Shown one piece after another: positions 63,733 through 64,000 of a stretch of 64,000 bases of DNA. Each line of letters opens with the position of its first letter. The first letter of the stretch is position 1. The notes below the pieces were generated by a model that saw only the letters and a list, made by a program, of their open reading frames with translations, was not told the origin of the DNA and searched no databases. The translations under genes were made by a program, and so were the position numbers. Where the stretch lies: contig NZ_KB890629.1 in assembly GCF_000373185.1 (NCBI RefSeq), forward strand, positions 46,806-110,805. The letters run 5' to 3'. The DNA comes from Segatella paludivivens DSM 17968 = JCM 13650. GTDB taxonomy: Bacteria > Bacteroidota > Bacteroidia > Bacteroidales > Bacteroidaceae.

Positions 63733-64000
63733 TTAGTTGAAGAATATATGCTCCAGAACCATCTTTCTTCTTAGTAGTTTAATGCTCGCTCTACCATACA
63801 TAGTTCTCTTTACAGCTTTTAGTTTATTTACAAATCCCTCTGTGATTCCATTTGTGACATTTTCCTTAATGGTATTTAATATAGCTCTATAATCGAATTT
63901 TACGCCTGTTAAAAATGTCTTGAGCGTCCTAATCTTTGTTTTCCAGTATTTCTTCATCCATCTAATAAGTCTGCAACTGTCCGTACCAGTGATAATAGAA
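63733..64000 (-). mobile_element. C-terminal end of an ISL3-type transposase (cut by window edge)
   Basis: The frame is open from the window edge to a stop at 63733, giving 88 residues. The sequence NGITEGFVNKLKAVKRTMYG followed by RASIKLLRRK matches the conserved C-terminus of the ISL3 (IS204/IS1001/IS1096) DDE transposases, where the final catalytic Glu lies in the EGF segment. Upstream residues (CRLIRWMKKYWKT) also fit. A possible insertion-sequence end, GGTTCTTCTC, starts at 63719. Whether the element is intact cannot be seen. Confidence 0.8.

Overview
The window looks like chromosomal DNA of a Prevotella-type member of the Bacteroidota. The evidence is AT-rich sequence, promoters of the Bacteroidota type (-33 TTTG, about 19-20 bp, -7 TAnnTTTG) in front of many genes, a hybrid two-component regulator, DUF families typical of Bacteroidales, and a xylan gene set that mirrors the Prevotella bryantii xyn cluster.

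Layout. (1) 1-9.4 kb: a xylan utilisation locus. A GH67 alpha-glucuronidase (cut by the window edge) and a hybrid two-component regulator lie on the minus strand. Divergent from them is an operon of SGNH esterase, GPH-type sugar symporter, GH10 xylanase and GH43 xylosidase. There is no SusC/SusD pair. Signal peptides place esterase, xylanase and glucuronidase outside the cytoplasm; the GH43 enzyme lacks one and probably works inside after uptake by the symporter. (2) 9.4-15.4 kb: a DUF5687/ABC ATPase exporter pair, a GH3 glycosidase, and a cassette of three small membrane proteins (CD225, DUF2752, TM2). (3) 15.4-16.4 kb: a gene-free island full of palindromes, including a tandem palindrome array whose period changes from 22 to 25 bp. 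(4) 16.4-27.4 kb: gpmI, ung, a DUF3109 protein, an AraC regulator, a GH95 enzyme coupled to an orphan beta-sandwich protein, gyrB, rpsT, tRNA-Glu and recO. (5) 27.4-43.5 kb: a complete Bacteroidota-type division and cell wall (dcw) cluster, mraZ-rsmH-ftsL-ftsI-murE-mraY-murD-ftsW-murG-murC-ftsQ-ftsA-ftsZ, with three MraZ-box-like repeats in its promoter. (6) 43.6-45.5 kb: a two-gene acyltransferase operon resembling glycine-lipid synthesis genes. (7) 45.5-46.4 kb: a second gene-free island with a 22-bp direct-repeat array. (8) 46.4-62.7 kb: housekeeping genes, namely a C1 peptidase, dgt, dut, a TPR protein, a DUF4292 lipoprotein, an EnvC-like LytM protein, an M20 deacylase, an acyl-CoA synthetase, prfB, a 49-residue membrane protein, CYTH, VanZ, two tandem NSS transporters and a helix-hairpin-helix protein. 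(9) 62.9-64 kb: tRNA-Pro, tRNA-Phe, a third palindrome-rich island, and the C-terminal end of an ISL3-type transposase.

The most unusual signals are the repeat islands, two of which independently have an exact 22-bp period; the MraZ boxes lying where the -33 element should be; and three genes whose -7 box ends exactly four bases before the ATG, implying leaderless or nearly leaderless mRNAs. Start codons were moved downstream of the longest open frame for several genes where a promoter box or a signal peptide decides the start.
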